Assembly (NCBI RefSeq): GCF_002584535.1
Contig: NZ_NUOT01000008.1
Location: forward strand, 472,333-516,993
Source: Bacillus cereus
Lineage (GTDB): Bacteria; Bacillota; Bacilli; Bacillales; Bacillaceae_G
Direction: 5' to 3'
DNA length: 44,661 bases
Shown here: in pieces, positions 8,097 through 17,115 of the stretch
Layout of the letters: the number at the start of each line of letters is the position of its first letter
How positions within the stretch are numbered: position 1 is the stretch's first letter
Notes under the pieces: model-generated
The model's database searches: none
What the model saw: the letters and a program-made list of their open reading frames with translations, nothing else
Told to the model about the DNA's origin: nothing
Position numbers and translations under genes: made by a program

Positions 8097-8312
8097 TTAC
8101 AAATAGCCATTTTGCTCGCACCACTCATGAAATTGCCGCACATCTACCCCCACTAAAACAATATCTTTTAGTTCCACATCAACGATTTGTTCGTCAATAA
8201 CAAGGAAAAAATTCGATCCCTCCTGCTTTCCTTTTTGCTTTACAATTCCAATTCGATTCCGGTACGGTCCGTCTTTTATATATGCTTTTTGCCCTATAAT
8301 ATCAAAATTCAA
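8097..8312 (-). CDS. Small hypothetical protein with KOW-like fold pattern
   Basis: This is a protein of about 71 residues with unknown function. The central part (GQKAYIKDGPYRNRIGIVK, then FFLVIDEQIVDVELKDIVLV) resembles a small KOW/SH3-like beta barrel: a glycine-centred turn followed by strands. The C-terminal QFHEWCEQNGYL looks helical. A TTG start at 8312 follows an AGAGGTG site at 6-nt spacing; the open frame reaches a further TTG at 8339 without a better ribosome site. It stands alone between two plus-strand genes. The domain idea is an inference from pattern only. Confidence 0.6.
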   Translation of the reverse strand: MNFDIIGQKAYIKDGPYRNRIGIVKQKGKQEGSNFFLVIDEQIVDVELKDIVLVGVDVRQFHEWCEQNGYL

Positions 8313-8493
8313 AATTTTCACCTCTTTTACTACGCTCAACTTCGGAATACTACCTTCTTTTCAGAAATTCCCTTTCATTGCACTATTTCTGTATATATAT
8401 GATAAAAAAGTAAAAGAGTCCTTCCTTTATTACAATTATTTTTTCTTTGTTTCATTTTGATAAATTATATGTAAAAAATATGCAAACAAGCAA

Positions 8494-8530
8494 TTGAAAA
8501 CGCTTTCTTTTGCCATTTTCATGTTATAAT
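8494..8530 (+). promoter_or_regulatory. Candidate cre (CcpA) site and extended -10 promoter
   Basis: TTGAAAACGCTTTCTT (8494-8509) matches the published cre pattern WTGNAANCGNWNNCWW at every fixed position. An extended -10 box TGTTATAAT follows at 8522-8530. The site lies where a -35 box would be, so CcpA binding would be expected to repress the gene at 8563. Confidence 0.6.
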
Positions 8531-8562
8531 AGAAAAGCAGAACTTCGCAAAGAGGGAGAAAA

Positions 8563-8874
8563 ATGGATATAACAATTATTACAAAAGTAATCGAAGCATT
8601 AAAATCATATGGATTTCAAGATGTAACATACTGTGAAGAAGCAAAACAATTTCTATTTCATAATCAAACAGATATCATGAGCGGCTATGCAGAAATCACA
8701 TATAGTAGTCAATTTGAAAAGTTTAACGTGCAAATTCATCCGATTGAAACGCACCACCAAGCAGAGTTACAAGAAGTTGAAAAACACATTCAATCTTGTA
8801 TACGAAAAGTCGAGTATTTGAATGCACTTCTTACAGGACAAAAAAAATTAACTGACAAAGTAATTATTATGTAA
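8563..8874 (+). CDS. Uncharacterised small protein
   Basis: I do not recognise this 103-residue protein. It has no membrane segment or signal peptide. Predicted pattern is helix (ITKVIEALKSYG), a short beta region (IMSGYAEITYSSQFEKFNVQIHPIE) and a long C-terminal helix (ELQEVEKHIQSCIRKVEYLNALL). The ATG follows AAAGAGGGAGAAAA. An extended -10 promoter and a cre-like site precede it, and a two-way terminator follows. It is single and convergent with the next gene. The regulatory site hints at a carbon-status link, which is inference. Confidence 0.7.
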   Translation: MDITIITKVIEALKSYGFQDVTYCEEAKQFLFHNQTDIMSGYAEITYSSQFEKFNVQIHPIETHHQAELQEVEKHIQSCIRKVEYLNALLTGQKKLTDKVIIM

Positions 8875-8906
8875 AAAAGAACGTGATCATCTCACGTTCT
8901 TTTTTA
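8873..8906. terminator. Bidirectional terminator between convergent genes
   Basis: AAAAAAGAACGTGA and TCACGTTCTTTTTT are exact complements around a 4-nt loop, with T runs on both strands. It serves the gene ending at 8874 and the minus-strand gene ending at 8913. Confidence 0.9.
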
Positions 8907-8912
8907 TTTTCA

Positions 8913-9410
8913 TTATTGTATATTCATCTTCTCTTTCAATTGTAAACTCGTCACAGACTCTAATGCATTCATTGCTTCTCCAATTGTCATATCAAAAATT
9001 GTCTTATCTTCTATATATGGGAACTGTCTAAAACGCTTTTCGATCATTTTTACTGCATCAGATGTAAATATTGCACTATCTATACCAAATTCTGTTTCAA
9101 GGAGAACGATCCAATCTAGAATATGAAATCCTAATCCATTTACAAATGAAATGAGCTTTTCCTCAGGTTGCGAAGATAAGAATACGTGACGTTCCATTTC
9201 ACTAAAAAGTTCTTCTCCTAAAATCTCTGCAAGCTCTTCATCATGTTCACGATTTACAATTTCGTCATACCCGTAATCGTCTGCAAGTTCTTCTACTTCT
9301 TCCCCATCCACACAAAGTAACTGGCTACGCAGCGCACCTTTTTTGAATGCACTTGTTTGTACAACTTCTAAGAAGTTTGTTTCCCATCCTCGTTCTAGTT
9401 TCATATTCAT
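8913..9410 (-). CDS. Uncharacterised acidic cytosolic protein
   Basis: I do not recognise a family for this 165-residue protein. It is strongly acidic, with clusters such as GEEVEELADDYGYDE and EHDEELAEILGEE in the first half. It has no membrane segment and a single Cys near residue 33. The C-terminal half is mixed hydrophobic/charged and looks globular (LGFHILDWIVLLETEFG). The ATG has an AAAGGAGTTATG leader. It is flanked by terminator and spacer, so it appears monocistronic. Codon use is like its neighbours. Confidence 0.7.
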   Translation of the reverse strand: MNMKLERGWETNFLEVVQTSAFKKGALRSQLLCVDGEEVEELADDYGYDEIVNREHDEELAEILGEELFSEMERHVFLSSQPEEKLISFVNGLGFHILDWIVLLETEFGIDSAIFTSDAVKMIEKRFRQFPYIEDKTIFDMTIGEAMNALESVTSLQLKEKMNIQ

Positions 9411-9588
9411 AACTCCTTTATTTTTAAATATATCCTTTAATTACTTTTCTCTTTCGCTGTTTAATTACATCTTCTCAAATTCTTGGATAGAAGAGAAGCC
9501 TTACACATTAATGGCTATTCCAACAGCTTTCATTGTTCCCAGTTTTGAAATATTTTAAAATTATCGTATATCGTATTCGAAATCTGCG

Positions 9589-9966
9589 TTATACATCACC
9601 TTGATTCATAACGTAGGATACAAATCCCGCCACATCCCCCTCAAAAATCTTTACTTCTGGTAAATGGTAAAACGTTGTTTGTAGCAGATTATTTTTATGA
9701 TACAGATAGACTTTCTTTTCTAAAGCAATTGCCATACCAAGTTCTATATGGCTACCATTTCCTCCATCTAGTAAAAGCAGAAAAACATCCGCAGCTTGAA
9801 TTGCCTGTCTTTCTGCTTGACCAATCTTCTGTAATTGTTTCCTATTCGTTGCTCTTTCATTTTGAGTCCAATCATATGTAGGGTGCCATCCTATTTCTTT
9901 CAGTTTACTCGCTACAAATTGAACAAGATGTTTATTTTGAAAACTCGATGCTATATAGAAATTCAC
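9589..9966 (-). CDS. Nucleoside 2-deoxyribosyltransferase-like protein
   Basis: This 125-residue protein has the Rossmann-like pattern of the nucleoside 2-deoxyribosyltransferase/TIR-like superfamily. The N-terminus FYIASSFQNK resembles the substrate-proximal strand. The block VFLLLLDGGNGSHIELGMAIAL (about 60-81) resembles the D-x-D/G...SxxELG region that carries the catalytic Glu, here in HIELG. The expected following strand KKVYLY is present. Small relatives of this fold either trim nucleosides or bind nucleotides, so exact activity is uncertain. It has its own spacer on both sides. Confidence 0.65.
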   Translation of the reverse strand: MNFYIASSFQNKHLVQFVASKLKEIGWHPTYDWTQNERATNRKQLQKIGQAERQAIQAADVFLLLLDGGNGSHIELGMAIALEKKVYLYHKNNLLQTTFYHLPEVKIFEGDVAGFVSYVMNQGDV

Positions 9967-10030
9967 CTTAATTAACCCCTTACCTTTATAAACCTAAAGG
10001 GAAACTCTTTTTTAGCGTTCATAATAATAA

Positions 10031-10059
10031 ATATAGAAGGATTTCGCCAAAAGAAATCC
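10031..10059 (-). terminator. Weak terminator after the small membrane protein gene
   Basis: GGATTTC and GAAATCC form a 7-bp stem with a 7-nt loop about 15 nt after the stop codon. The following T tract on the minus strand (TTCTATATTTATT) is interrupted. Confidence 0.5.
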
Positions 10060-10072
10060 CCACCTTTAAAAC

Positions 10073-10288
10073 TTATTTTACGTTTAAGTGGTGGGGCACC
10101 TCATGATTTTCTCTTATTTTTTGTTTTTTATCACTTTCATCAGCTAACATTTCTAACTCAGCTGTTATTTCTGATTTCTCTAAGTTTCGTTCTTGTGAAA
10201 ATTTTCTTGAAATGTAAACAATAACACTACCAACATACAAAACAAAACATATAATCAGAGCAGCATTTTCATAGAGACTCAGCTCCAA
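10073..10288 (-). CDS. Small single-pass membrane protein, unknown function
   Basis: This is a protein of about 71 residues with one N-terminal membrane helix (ALIICFVLYVGSVIVYI), then a basic juxtamembrane region and a charged helical tail (KSEITAELEMLADESDKKQK). The open frame reaches 10375, but the part upstream does not look like a leader. The TTG at 10288 lies 8 nt after an AGGAG site; a GTG one codon upstream, at 5-nt spacing, is the alternative. No family was recognised. It precedes murG on the same strand order but is separated from murG by that gene's terminator. Confidence 0.6.
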   Translation of the reverse strand: MELSLYENAALIICFVLYVGSVIVYISRKFSQERNLEKSEITAELEMLADESDKKQKIRENHEVPHHLNVK

Positions 10289-10400
10289 CACAGTCACTCC
10301 TAATCCATTCGTATTTTCACGCTCAAAGAACTGAAATTCCCCTATTAAATCTCTGTTATTGTACCATAAATACAATAATTCTTCGAACCTTTCATTCTAT

Positions 10401-10433
10401 TTAAAAAGGCATGATTTTTTTAAAATCATGCCT
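10401..10433 (-). terminator. Terminator of murG (end of the yitJ-metH-murG unit)
   Basis: AGGCATGATTTT and AAAATCATGCCT are exact complements, followed on the minus strand by TTTTTAAATAG. The murG stop codon is inside the stem. Confidence 0.88.
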
Positions 10434-11484
10434 CCTCAATATATTTCACAATAGTCTGCACTGCTTCTTTTCCACTATATTTTTTTAATTCTTTTTTATA
10501 CTTCTCATAATTACGATTTAAACTTTCTATCTGTTTTATAAGAGATGTCACTGTTACATTTTCTTCATATAAAACGGATGCATACCCTTGTCTTTCAAAC
10601 GATTGTGCATTCAAAATTTGATCACCGCGACTTGCAGTTTTCGGTAGTGGAATTAAAATCATTGGCTTTTGCAATGTTAAAAATTCAAAAATCGCATTTG
10701 ATCCAGCACGTGAGATGACAAAATCCGTTGCCCCTAATACATCTGGTAATTCATCCTGCACATATTCAAATTGCCTATACCCTTCTATACCTTGTAACTT
10801 CCCATCTAAATTTCCTTTTCCACATAGGTGAACAACTTGATAAATTTTAAGGAGCTGTGGCAATGCTTCTCGTACTGCCTCATTGATTTTCTTTGCCCCT
10901 AGACTTCCTCCCATAACCATGATGACCGGTTTTCTAGTATGGAATCCAAGAAAGTTCAATCCTTTTTCACGATTTCCACGTAGCACTTCTTCTCTCACGG
11001 GTGAACCTGTATAAACAACCTTTTCTTTCGGCAAATGCTTCGCAGCTTCCTCAAATGTAACAAATATTTTCGAAGCAAAGCGGAGTACAATTTTATTCGC
11101 TAACCCTGGTGTCATATCAGACTCGTGTAGCAAAACTGGTACACGATTTAACCACCCACCAATCACTACTGGTACAGATACAAAACCACCCTTTGAAAAA
11201 ATAACATCCGGTTTTAATTTTCGTATTCGTATATAAGAATCCATGACACCCTTCATAACAAGAAAAGGATCTTTTATATTTTTCAAATCAAAATAACGGC
11301 GCAACTTTCCGCTTGCTATCCCATAGTATGGGATTCCTTCGTTCTCTATAATCGCTTTTTCAATTCCTTGATGAGAACCAATATAAGAAATATCCCAATT
11401 CTTTTCTTGCAAATGTGGAATAATTGCTAAATTGGGCGTCACATGTCCAGCTGAACCACCGCCTGTAAAGACTATTCTTTTCAT
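10426..11484 (-). CDS. murG: MurG-type lipid II synthase (N-acetylglucosaminyltransferase)
   Basis: This 352-residue GT-B glycosyltransferase adds GlcNAc to lipid I to make lipid II at the inner face of the membrane. The N-terminal motif [13 protein letters not shown] (residues 8-20), [11 protein letters not shown], the GGSLGA loop at about 193-198 and the UDP-binding [11 protein letters not shown] motif near 260 are all present. The gene begins 18 nt after metH with a GGGGGAGAGGT site and no terminator between. It is therefore likely in the SAM-riboswitch operon. In Bacillus the essential murG normally lies in the dcw cluster, so this is probably a paralogue. Confidence 0.88.
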   Translation of the reverse strand: MKRIVFTGGGSAGHVTPNLAIIPHLQEKNWDISYIGSHQGIEKAIIENEGIPYYGIASGKLRRYFDLKNIKDPFLVMKGVMDSYIRIRKLKPDVIFSKGGFVSVPVVIGGWLNRVPVLLHESDMTPGLANKIVLRFASKIFVTFEEAAKHLPKEKVVYTGSPVREEVLRGNREKGLNFLGFHTRKPVIMVMGGSLGAKKINEAVREALPQLLKIYQVVHLCGKGNLDGKLQGIEGYRQFEYVQDELPDVLGATDFVISRAGSNAIFEFLTLQKPMILIPLPKTASRGDQILNAQSFERQGYASVLYEENVTVTSLIKQIESLNRNYEKYKKELKKYSGKEAVQTIVKYIEEA

Positions 11485-11502
11485 ACCTCTCCCCCTTCTA
11501 CA

Positions 11503-14500
11503 CTATAGTACACTAAAATATCGTGCTTCGGGGTGAGCAAATACCATTGCCGTTACAGATGCTTCAGGTTCCATCATAAATCCTTCTGTTAGTGAGATTC
11601 CGATTTCCTCTGGCTGAATTAAACGAAATAGTTTTTCTTGATCAGCAAGTTCTGGACAAGCTGGATAACCAAAAGAAACGCGAATCCCTTGATATTTCGT
11701 ACGAAATCGTTCTTCCATCGTCATCTCCGGTGAATCCGGAATTCCAAAGCGGTCACGAATCAACATATGTGTTTTTTCAGCAAGTCCCTCTGCTAGTTCC
11801 AGCGCTAATGATTGAATAGCGTGACTGCGTAAATAATCCCCCTTCTCTTTCCACTCCTCCGCGATTTCTCGAACACCTTGTCCAACTGTAACAGATAAAA
11901 AGGCGACATAATCCATTTCATCACCAATAGGACGTAAATAATCTCCTAATGTACGGTACGGTGCTTTTCCTTGTCTTGGGAATGAAAAACGCTCTAGTAC
12001 ACGTGTATGGTCTTCTGGATCATAAATAATAATAGTTTGTCTGTCACTTTGAGCAGGGAAGAATTGATACACAACTTTTGGCTTTAGCCAGGACTGTCCT
12101 TCTTGCAATAACTCATCAATTAAATCGTTTAATTCATGTGCCCTCTTATCACCTTCTTTTAATAACTTTTTCACATTTCCTTTTAAACCAAGATGATGAC
12201 CAATTAACATTTGTCTATTTAAAAATGGTGCAAGGTGTGAAACTGGAATATCACGAAGTACGACCCGCTTTGTTGAGTCTGGCACCCTGACTTTCGCTCG
12301 TGGCAACGGTTCAATACCAACTGGTATCTCCACTTTTTTCTCCTCTTGTTTCACAACATGAATACGGCGATTTTTTTTATCCTGCTTCATTTTTTCTCGT
12401 TCTTCTTCTTTTTGTAATCGATTGATAAGGTCAAGCCCTATCATTGCATCGCTTGCATATAACACAAGTCCATTATAAGAAGGTGAAATACGATTATCTG
12501 TAAACTTTCTCGTCAATGCTGCACCACCTACAACAATTGGAATATCAATATTTGCCGCTTGTAAATCTTCGGCAGTTGCTACCATTTGTTGTGCCGATTT
12601 TACTAATAATCCCGAAAGTCCGATAATATCTGGCTTCTTTTCTTTCACTTCTTGAACAATGCGATCGGAGCGTACATTGATTCCTAAATTAACAATTTCA
12701 TAGCCGTTATTCGATAAAATAATTTCTACAAGGTTTTTGCCAATATCATGTACGTCTCCTTTTACAGTTGCTAACAATACTTTTCCTTTTTTCGCACTAT
12801 CACTAGATTCCATATAAGTCTCTAAATATGCAACAGCGGCTTTCATACTTTCAGCACTTTGTAATACTTCAGCAACGATAAGCTCATTGTTATTAAATAA
12901 ACGACCTACTTCATCCATCCCGGTCATAAGTGGACCGTTAATAAGATCAAGTGGTTTTCTTCCTTCTGTTAGCGCAAGACTTAAATCTTCATGTAAGCCC
13001 TGCTTCGTTCCTTCTACAATGTAATTTGCTAATCTTTCATCAAGCGTTAATGTTTCTTGTATAATCACTTCTTTTTTCTTGGCAACTCGGTAAAAATTCG
13101 TAAATTCTTCTAGAGTTTCTTTCGTTGTTTCGAATAATAGTGCATCTGCTATTTCCTTTTCCTCATCTGGAATTGATGCATAGCGCTCTAGCTTTTCAGT
13201 ATTCACGATAGCATAATCAAGCCCAGCCTTTGTTGCATGATATAAAAAGACCGAGTTTAACACCTCACGACCCGCTGGCGGTAAACCAAACGATATATTA
13301 CTTACTCCTAAAATCGTTAAACATTCTGGCAGCGCTTCTTTAATAAGACGAATTCCTTCTATCGTCGCTGCTGCCGATCCAATATATTCTTCATCACCAG
13401 TTCCAACTGGAAAAACGAGTGCATCGAAAATAATATCCGAGGGACGTATACCGTATTTCTTCGTTAATAATTCATAACTTCTTTTTGCGATTTCTAACTT
13501 TCTTTCTGCACTAACTGCCATGCCCTCTTCATCAATCGTCCCAACTACAATTGCTGCACCATATTTCCGGAGAAGCGGCGTCACTTTCTCAAAACGCTCC
13601 TCTCCGTTTTCTAAATTAATAGAGTTAATAACACCCTTGCCTTGTATATACGTAAGAGCTTTTTCCATAACATTCTCATCCGTTGAATCTACCATAATCG
13701 GAACTTTTAATACTTTCGTTGCTTCTGCCAAAAAATTCTCCATATCTTCCACTTCATCACGATCTGGATCTGCCATGCAGATATCAATAATATGAGCATT
13801 TTTCTTCACTTGCGCCCTCGCAATTTCAGCAGCCTCTTCAAAACTCCCTTCAGCTACTAATCGTTTAAACTTTCTTGATCCAATAACATTTGTTCTCTCT
13901 CCAACAAATAACGGCCTCATAGAATCATCATATTGCAATGCTTCTAAACCACTAATCCCATGCCCCTCCCGCTCATGGTTCTCGCGTGGTTTAAGAGACT
14001 CGAGTGAAGATTTAATTGCTCTTATATGATTAGGTGTTGTCCCGCAACAACCGCCAATAATATTAATCCACCCTTCTTCAACAAACTGTTTCACCTTTTC
14101 TGCAAGTGAAGTCGGTGACTCATGATAATGTCCATCCTCGTCTGGAAGACCAGCATTTGGATAGCAAGAAATATAACACTCCGAAAGATCCGACAAAGAA
14201 CGGATATGTTCTCGCATAAATTCCGGGCCTGTAGCACAGTTTAATCCGACAGACAATGGTTTCATATGCTCAACTGATAAATAGAATGCCTCTATCGTTT
14301 GTCCCGCTAATGTTGTTCCCATCGGTTCAATGGTTCCTGAAATCATAAGAGGAACAGTATAATTCACTTCTGTAAATGCTTGCTGGATCCCTAAATACGC
14401 CGCTTTTACATTACGCATATCTTGACTCGTCTCAACAAGCAACACATCAACGCCGCCCCGCAATAATCCTCGTGCTTGTCTCGTATATGCTTCAATTAAT

Positions 14501-14901
14501 TCATTAAATGTTACACCACCCGTTACACTAATTGCTTTTGTCGTTGGTCCCATCGCACCGGCTACATATACTTCTTTACCACTCTCACTTACAGCTTGCT
14601 TTGCTAGCTGGGCTGCTCTTTCATTCAACTCTTCATCTAAATGAGATAACTCGTAATCATGTAATACAATATTTGTAGCACCAAACGTATTTGTTTCAAT
14701 AATATCCGCACCAGCTTCAATATAAGCTTTATGGATACCTAAAATCACATCTGGCCTTGTTTTTACTAAGTATTCATTACACCCTTCATATTCTTCTCCG
14801 CCAAAATCTTCAGCAGTTAAATCCGCCTGCTGAATCATCGTTCCCATCGCACCATCTAATATTAAAATATCATGTTGTAATCTCTCTTCTATCAGTCTCA
14901 T
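11503..14901 (-). CDS. metH: Cobalamin-dependent methionine synthase
   Basis: This 1132-residue enzyme moves a methyl group from 5-methyl-THF to homocysteine through cobalamin. Domains in order are: homocysteine-binding barrel with zinc cysteines in GLNCATG and GGCCGTTP (residues 1 to about 320); pterin-binding barrel beginning VGERTNVIGSRKF; B12 cap and Rossmann module with the cobalt-ligand motif DVHDIGKN; C-terminal SAM-binding reactivation domain with RVSFGYPACP. Length is near E. coli MetH (about 1227). The ATG at 14901 shares one base with the yitJ stop (TGATG), so translation is probably coupled. Expression is predicted to fall when SAM is high. Confidence 0.96.
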   Translation of the reverse strand: MRLIEERLQHDILILDGAMGTMIQQADLTAEDFGGEEYEGCNEYLVKTRPDVILGIHKAYIEAGADIIETNTFGATNIVLHDYELSHLDEELNERAAQLAKQAVSESGKEVYVAGAMGPTTKAISVTGGVTFNELIEAYTRQARGLLRGGVDVLLVETSQDMRNVKAAYLGIQQAFTEVNYTVPLMISGTIEPMGTTLAGQTIEAFYLSVEHMKPLSVGLNCATGPEFMREHIRSLSDLSECYISCYPNAGLPDEDGHYHESPTSLAEKVKQFVEEGWINIIGGCCGTTPNHIRAIKSSLESLKPRENHEREGHGISGLEALQYDDSMRPLFVGERTNVIGSRKFKRLVAEGSFEEAAEIARAQVKKNAHIIDICMADPDRDEVEDMENFLAEATKVLKVPIMVDSTDENVMEKALTYIQGKGVINSINLENGEERFEKVTPLLRKYGAAIVVGTIDEEGMAVSAERKLEIAKRSYELLTKKYGIRPSDIIFDALVFPVGTGDEEYIGSAAATIEGIRLIKEALPECLTILGVSNISFGLPPAGREVLNSVFLYHATKAGLDYAIVNTEKLERYASIPDEEKEIADALLFETTKETLEEFTNFYRVAKKKEVIIQETLTLDERLANYIVEGTKQGLHEDLSLALTEGRKPLDLINGPLMTGMDEVGRLFNNNELIVAEVLQSAESMKAAVAYLETYMESSDSAKKGKVLLATVKGDVHDIGKNLVEIILSNNGYEIVNLGINVRSDRIVQEVKEKKPDIIGLSGLLVKSAQQMVATAEDLQAANIDIPIVVGGAALTRKFTDNRISPSYNGLVLYASDAMIGLDLINRLQKEEEREKMKQDKKNRRIHVVKQEEKKVEIPVGIEPLPRAKVRVPDSTKRVVLRDIPVSHLAPFLNRQMLIGHHLGLKGNVKKLLKEGDKRAHELNDLIDELLQEGQSWLKPKVVYQFFPAQSDRQTIIIYDPEDHTRVLERFSFPRQGKAPYRTLGDYLRPIGDEMDYVAFLSVTVGQGVREIAEEWKEKGDYLRSHAIQSLALELAEGLAEKTHMLIRDRFGIPDSPEMTMEERFRTKYQGIRVSFGYPACPELADQEKLFRLIQPEEIGISLTEGFMMEPEASVTAMVFAHPEARYFSVL

Positions 14902-16733
14902 CAATAGATTCCCTCTTTCATTTCTTGCTTTTCTTTCACATACTTCACAAGATTTTCTGTAATTTCATATTTCAAAAATGGTGTAATGAGATAAATGCCG
15001 TTAAAGTATTTCATCGCAGCATCAATTAATTCTTGTGAAATGCGAATTCCTTCTTCAACTGCAGCTCCTTGTGTTTCATGCCCATCCATTCGCTGCCTTA
15101 CTTCCTCAGGTAGAGTAATACCCGGTACTTCAAAATGAAGAAAATCAGCATTTCGTTTGCTCACTAAAGGCATAATTCCAATAAAAATCGGTTGTTCTAA
15201 ATGTTTTGTTGCCTCATACACCTCTTCAATTAAAGCTACATCGTAAATAGGCTGTGTTAAAAAATATTCTGCACCCGCTGCGATTTTTCTCTCCATCCGC
15301 TTCACCGCTGCTTTTAAATGCCTTACATGTGGATTAAAAGCTCCTCCAACAGAAAATCTTGTCGCAGGACCAATAGATTTCCCTAATATGGATCGGCCAT
15401 CATTCATTTCTTTAATCATTTTTATTAATTCAATAGAAGACAAATCATATACAGAAGTCGCTCCTGGAAAATCCCCAACTCGCGCCGGATCACCCGTTAA
15501 GGCTAGCACTTCTTCCATTCCTAAAGCTGATAAACCAAGTAAATGTGATTGTAAACCAATGACATTATGATCACGACACGTTAAATGCATTAGCACCGGA
15601 ATATCATGCTTCGTTAATAATGCTCCCATTGCCATATTTGAAATACGCGGAGATGCTAACGAATTATCTGCTAACGTAATCACATCTGCTCCTGCTCTTT
15701 TCAATGCCCTTGCTCCCTCAAAAAAACGCTGTGTATCCAATGTTTTTGGAGGGTCCAATTCAACAACCACTGTTGTTTGCTTCTTCGCTTTTTCTGCAAG
15801 AGTAACATGAGTGCTAGCACGTTTTGTTTGCATATGAACCACTTGTTGTTTTTGAACAATTTGTTTTTCTGTAACAGGCGTTACATTCGCAATCGCACGC
15901 TTCATCCTTTCGATATGTGCTGGTGTTGTGCCACAACACCCTCCGAGCAAACGAATACCTTGTTCAATAAATTTCGGTGTCATCTCTTCAAAATAAGCAG
16001 GGCTTCCTTCATATACGTATCGTCCTTCTACATAGTTTGGAAGGCCCGCATTTGGATAAGCTGATAAATAACCATTTTTCGGAATCGATATCATTTTAAA
16101 AGCTTCCGTCATATGAAGCGGGCCTAACTGACAATTTAATCCGACTACATTCGCACCGTAATCTAAAAGCTGTTTTAATACTTCATTTACATCATTTCCA
16201 TTTTGTGTTGTTCCTGCTTCATGAAGCGCCAGCTGTGCAATAATTGGAATATCTGTTTGTTTTCGTAGTACTTTTACGGCATGTAACAATTCAAATTCAT
16301 CATAAAAGGTTTCTAATAATAATCCATCAACCTTTTCTTCTAATAATGCCCCGGCCTGTTCAAGTAGCATAAACTCTCGTTCCATATCAGTCGTTGTGAC
16401 GGCTCCGATATGCTTCATACCACCAATCGTCCCTAAAATTGCATTCTTGTCTGTCACAGCCGCTTTTGCAAGTTTGACTGCGGCTTTATTAATTTGGGCG
16501 ACCCGGTTTTCTAAACCATACATACGCAATTTCGCCTCATTTGCACCATATGTATTTGTTTGAATAAGATCTGCTCCAGCAGCTACATATTGTTTATGAA
16601 TAGATATAATAAGATCTGGATCAGATAAGTTTAGTTCCTCAAAACTACTTTGCAAACCATGAGAATGTAATAATGTGCCAATTGCACCATCACCAATAAC
16701 AATTCCTTTCGATAATAAATCTAGAATTTTCAC
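14901..16733 (-). CDS. yitJ: Bifunctional homocysteine S-methyltransferase / methylene-THF reductase
   Basis: This is a 610-residue fusion. Residues 1 to about 290 form a homocysteine methyltransferase barrel with GLNCQLG and the zinc-binding GGCCGTTP. Residues about 315-600 form a methylene-THF reductase barrel (VVELDPPK, ALTGDPARVGDFPGA, FLTQPIYD). It supplies 5-methyl-THF for MetH, the next gene. B. subtilis YitJ has the same architecture and is a classic S-box gene. Here too a SAM-I riboswitch lies directly upstream. The start is a GTG with a GAGGGAG site 4-5 nt upstream, so initiation may be modest. Confidence 0.95.
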   Translation of the reverse strand: MKILDLLSKGIVIGDGAIGTLLHSHGLQSSFEELNLSDPDLIISIHKQYVAAGADLIQTNTYGANEAKLRMYGLENRVAQINKAAVKLAKAAVTDKNAILGTIGGMKHIGAVTTTDMEREFMLLEQAGALLEEKVDGLLLETFYDEFELLHAVKVLRKQTDIPIIAQLALHEAGTTQNGNDVNEVLKQLLDYGANVVGLNCQLGPLHMTEAFKMISIPKNGYLSAYPNAGLPNYVEGRYVYEGSPAYFEEMTPKFIEQGIRLLGGCCGTTPAHIERMKRAIANVTPVTEKQIVQKQQVVHMQTKRASTHVTLAEKAKKQTTVVVELDPPKTLDTQRFFEGARALKRAGADVITLADNSLASPRISNMAMGALLTKHDIPVLMHLTCRDHNVIGLQSHLLGLSALGMEEVLALTGDPARVGDFPGATSVYDLSSIELIKMIKEMNDGRSILGKSIGPATRFSVGGAFNPHVRHLKAAVKRMERKIAAGAEYFLTQPIYDVALIEEVYEATKHLEQPIFIGIMPLVSKRNADFLHFEVPGITLPEEVRQRMDGHETQGAAVEEGIRISQELIDAAMKYFNGIYLITPFLKYEITENLVKYVKEKQEMKEGIY

Positions 16734-16754
16734 CTATCTCCCTCTTTTCTATCA

Positions 16755-16787
16755 ATATAAAAACCCCTCTTCACCTTGAAGAGGGGG
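16755..16787 (-). terminator. Riboswitch-controlled terminator ahead of yitJ
   Basis: On the minus strand CCCCTCTTC pairs with GAAGAGGGG around a 5-nt loop, followed by TTTTTAT. The 3' strand of aptamer helix P1 (AAGAGGAGG) can pair with CCCCCTCTT instead. That gives the expected switch between antiterminator and terminator. Confidence 0.9.
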
Positions 16788-16802
16788 ACATCATGAATCC
16801 TC

Positions 16803-16913
16803 CTCTTATCATGCAAAACGAATTGTTTTGCAGGTATTAGCACCGTTTCAAACATTTCGTTTGAAGGTTGCCGGGTTTCACAGGGCCAGTCCCTCCACCG
16901 CTCTCAATAAGAG
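16803..16913 (-). ncRNA. SAM-I (S-box) riboswitch aptamer upstream of yitJ-metH-murG
   Basis: The minus strand carries the SAM-I signature: P1 strands CTCTTAT and ATAAGAG at the ends, GAGCGGTGGAGGGACTGGCC, then AAACCCGGCAACC, and later GGTGCTAATACC. The P3 region (CAAACG...CGTTTG-like) and P4 (GCAAAACaattcGTTTTGC) stems are visible. When SAM binds, P1 is stabilised and the downstream terminator forms. It should control yitJ, metH and probably murG. Confidence 0.96.
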
Positions 16914-17071
16914 TTTTTCTTTATTATTAATCTATTTTTAAAGGAAATACGTGTACCTTTTAACAATCTTTGTTAATTTTCTAATAAACTTAGCATGGGA
17001 TAAACTGAAAGTCAATGTAATTAATTAAAAAATAAAAAATATTTAAAATTAAGTTGCAATTCAATTATCTT

Positions 17072-17100
17072 TTGTTGTAAAGTAAAAAGCATAATAAAAT
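17072..17100 (+). promoter_or_regulatory. Sigma-A promoter of metIC
   Basis: TTGTTG (17072-17077) and TAAAAT (17095-17100) are 17 bp apart. Predicted transcription starts near 17107, about 10 nt before the riboswitch P1 helix, as expected. Confidence 0.65.
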
Positions 17101-17115
17101 TTCATACAAACTATT

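Noticed and set aside
13520-13795. Plus-strand frame of 91 codons opposite metH
   Set aside because: It is a shadow of the pterin-binding domain with low-complexity serine/threonine content and no ribosome site.
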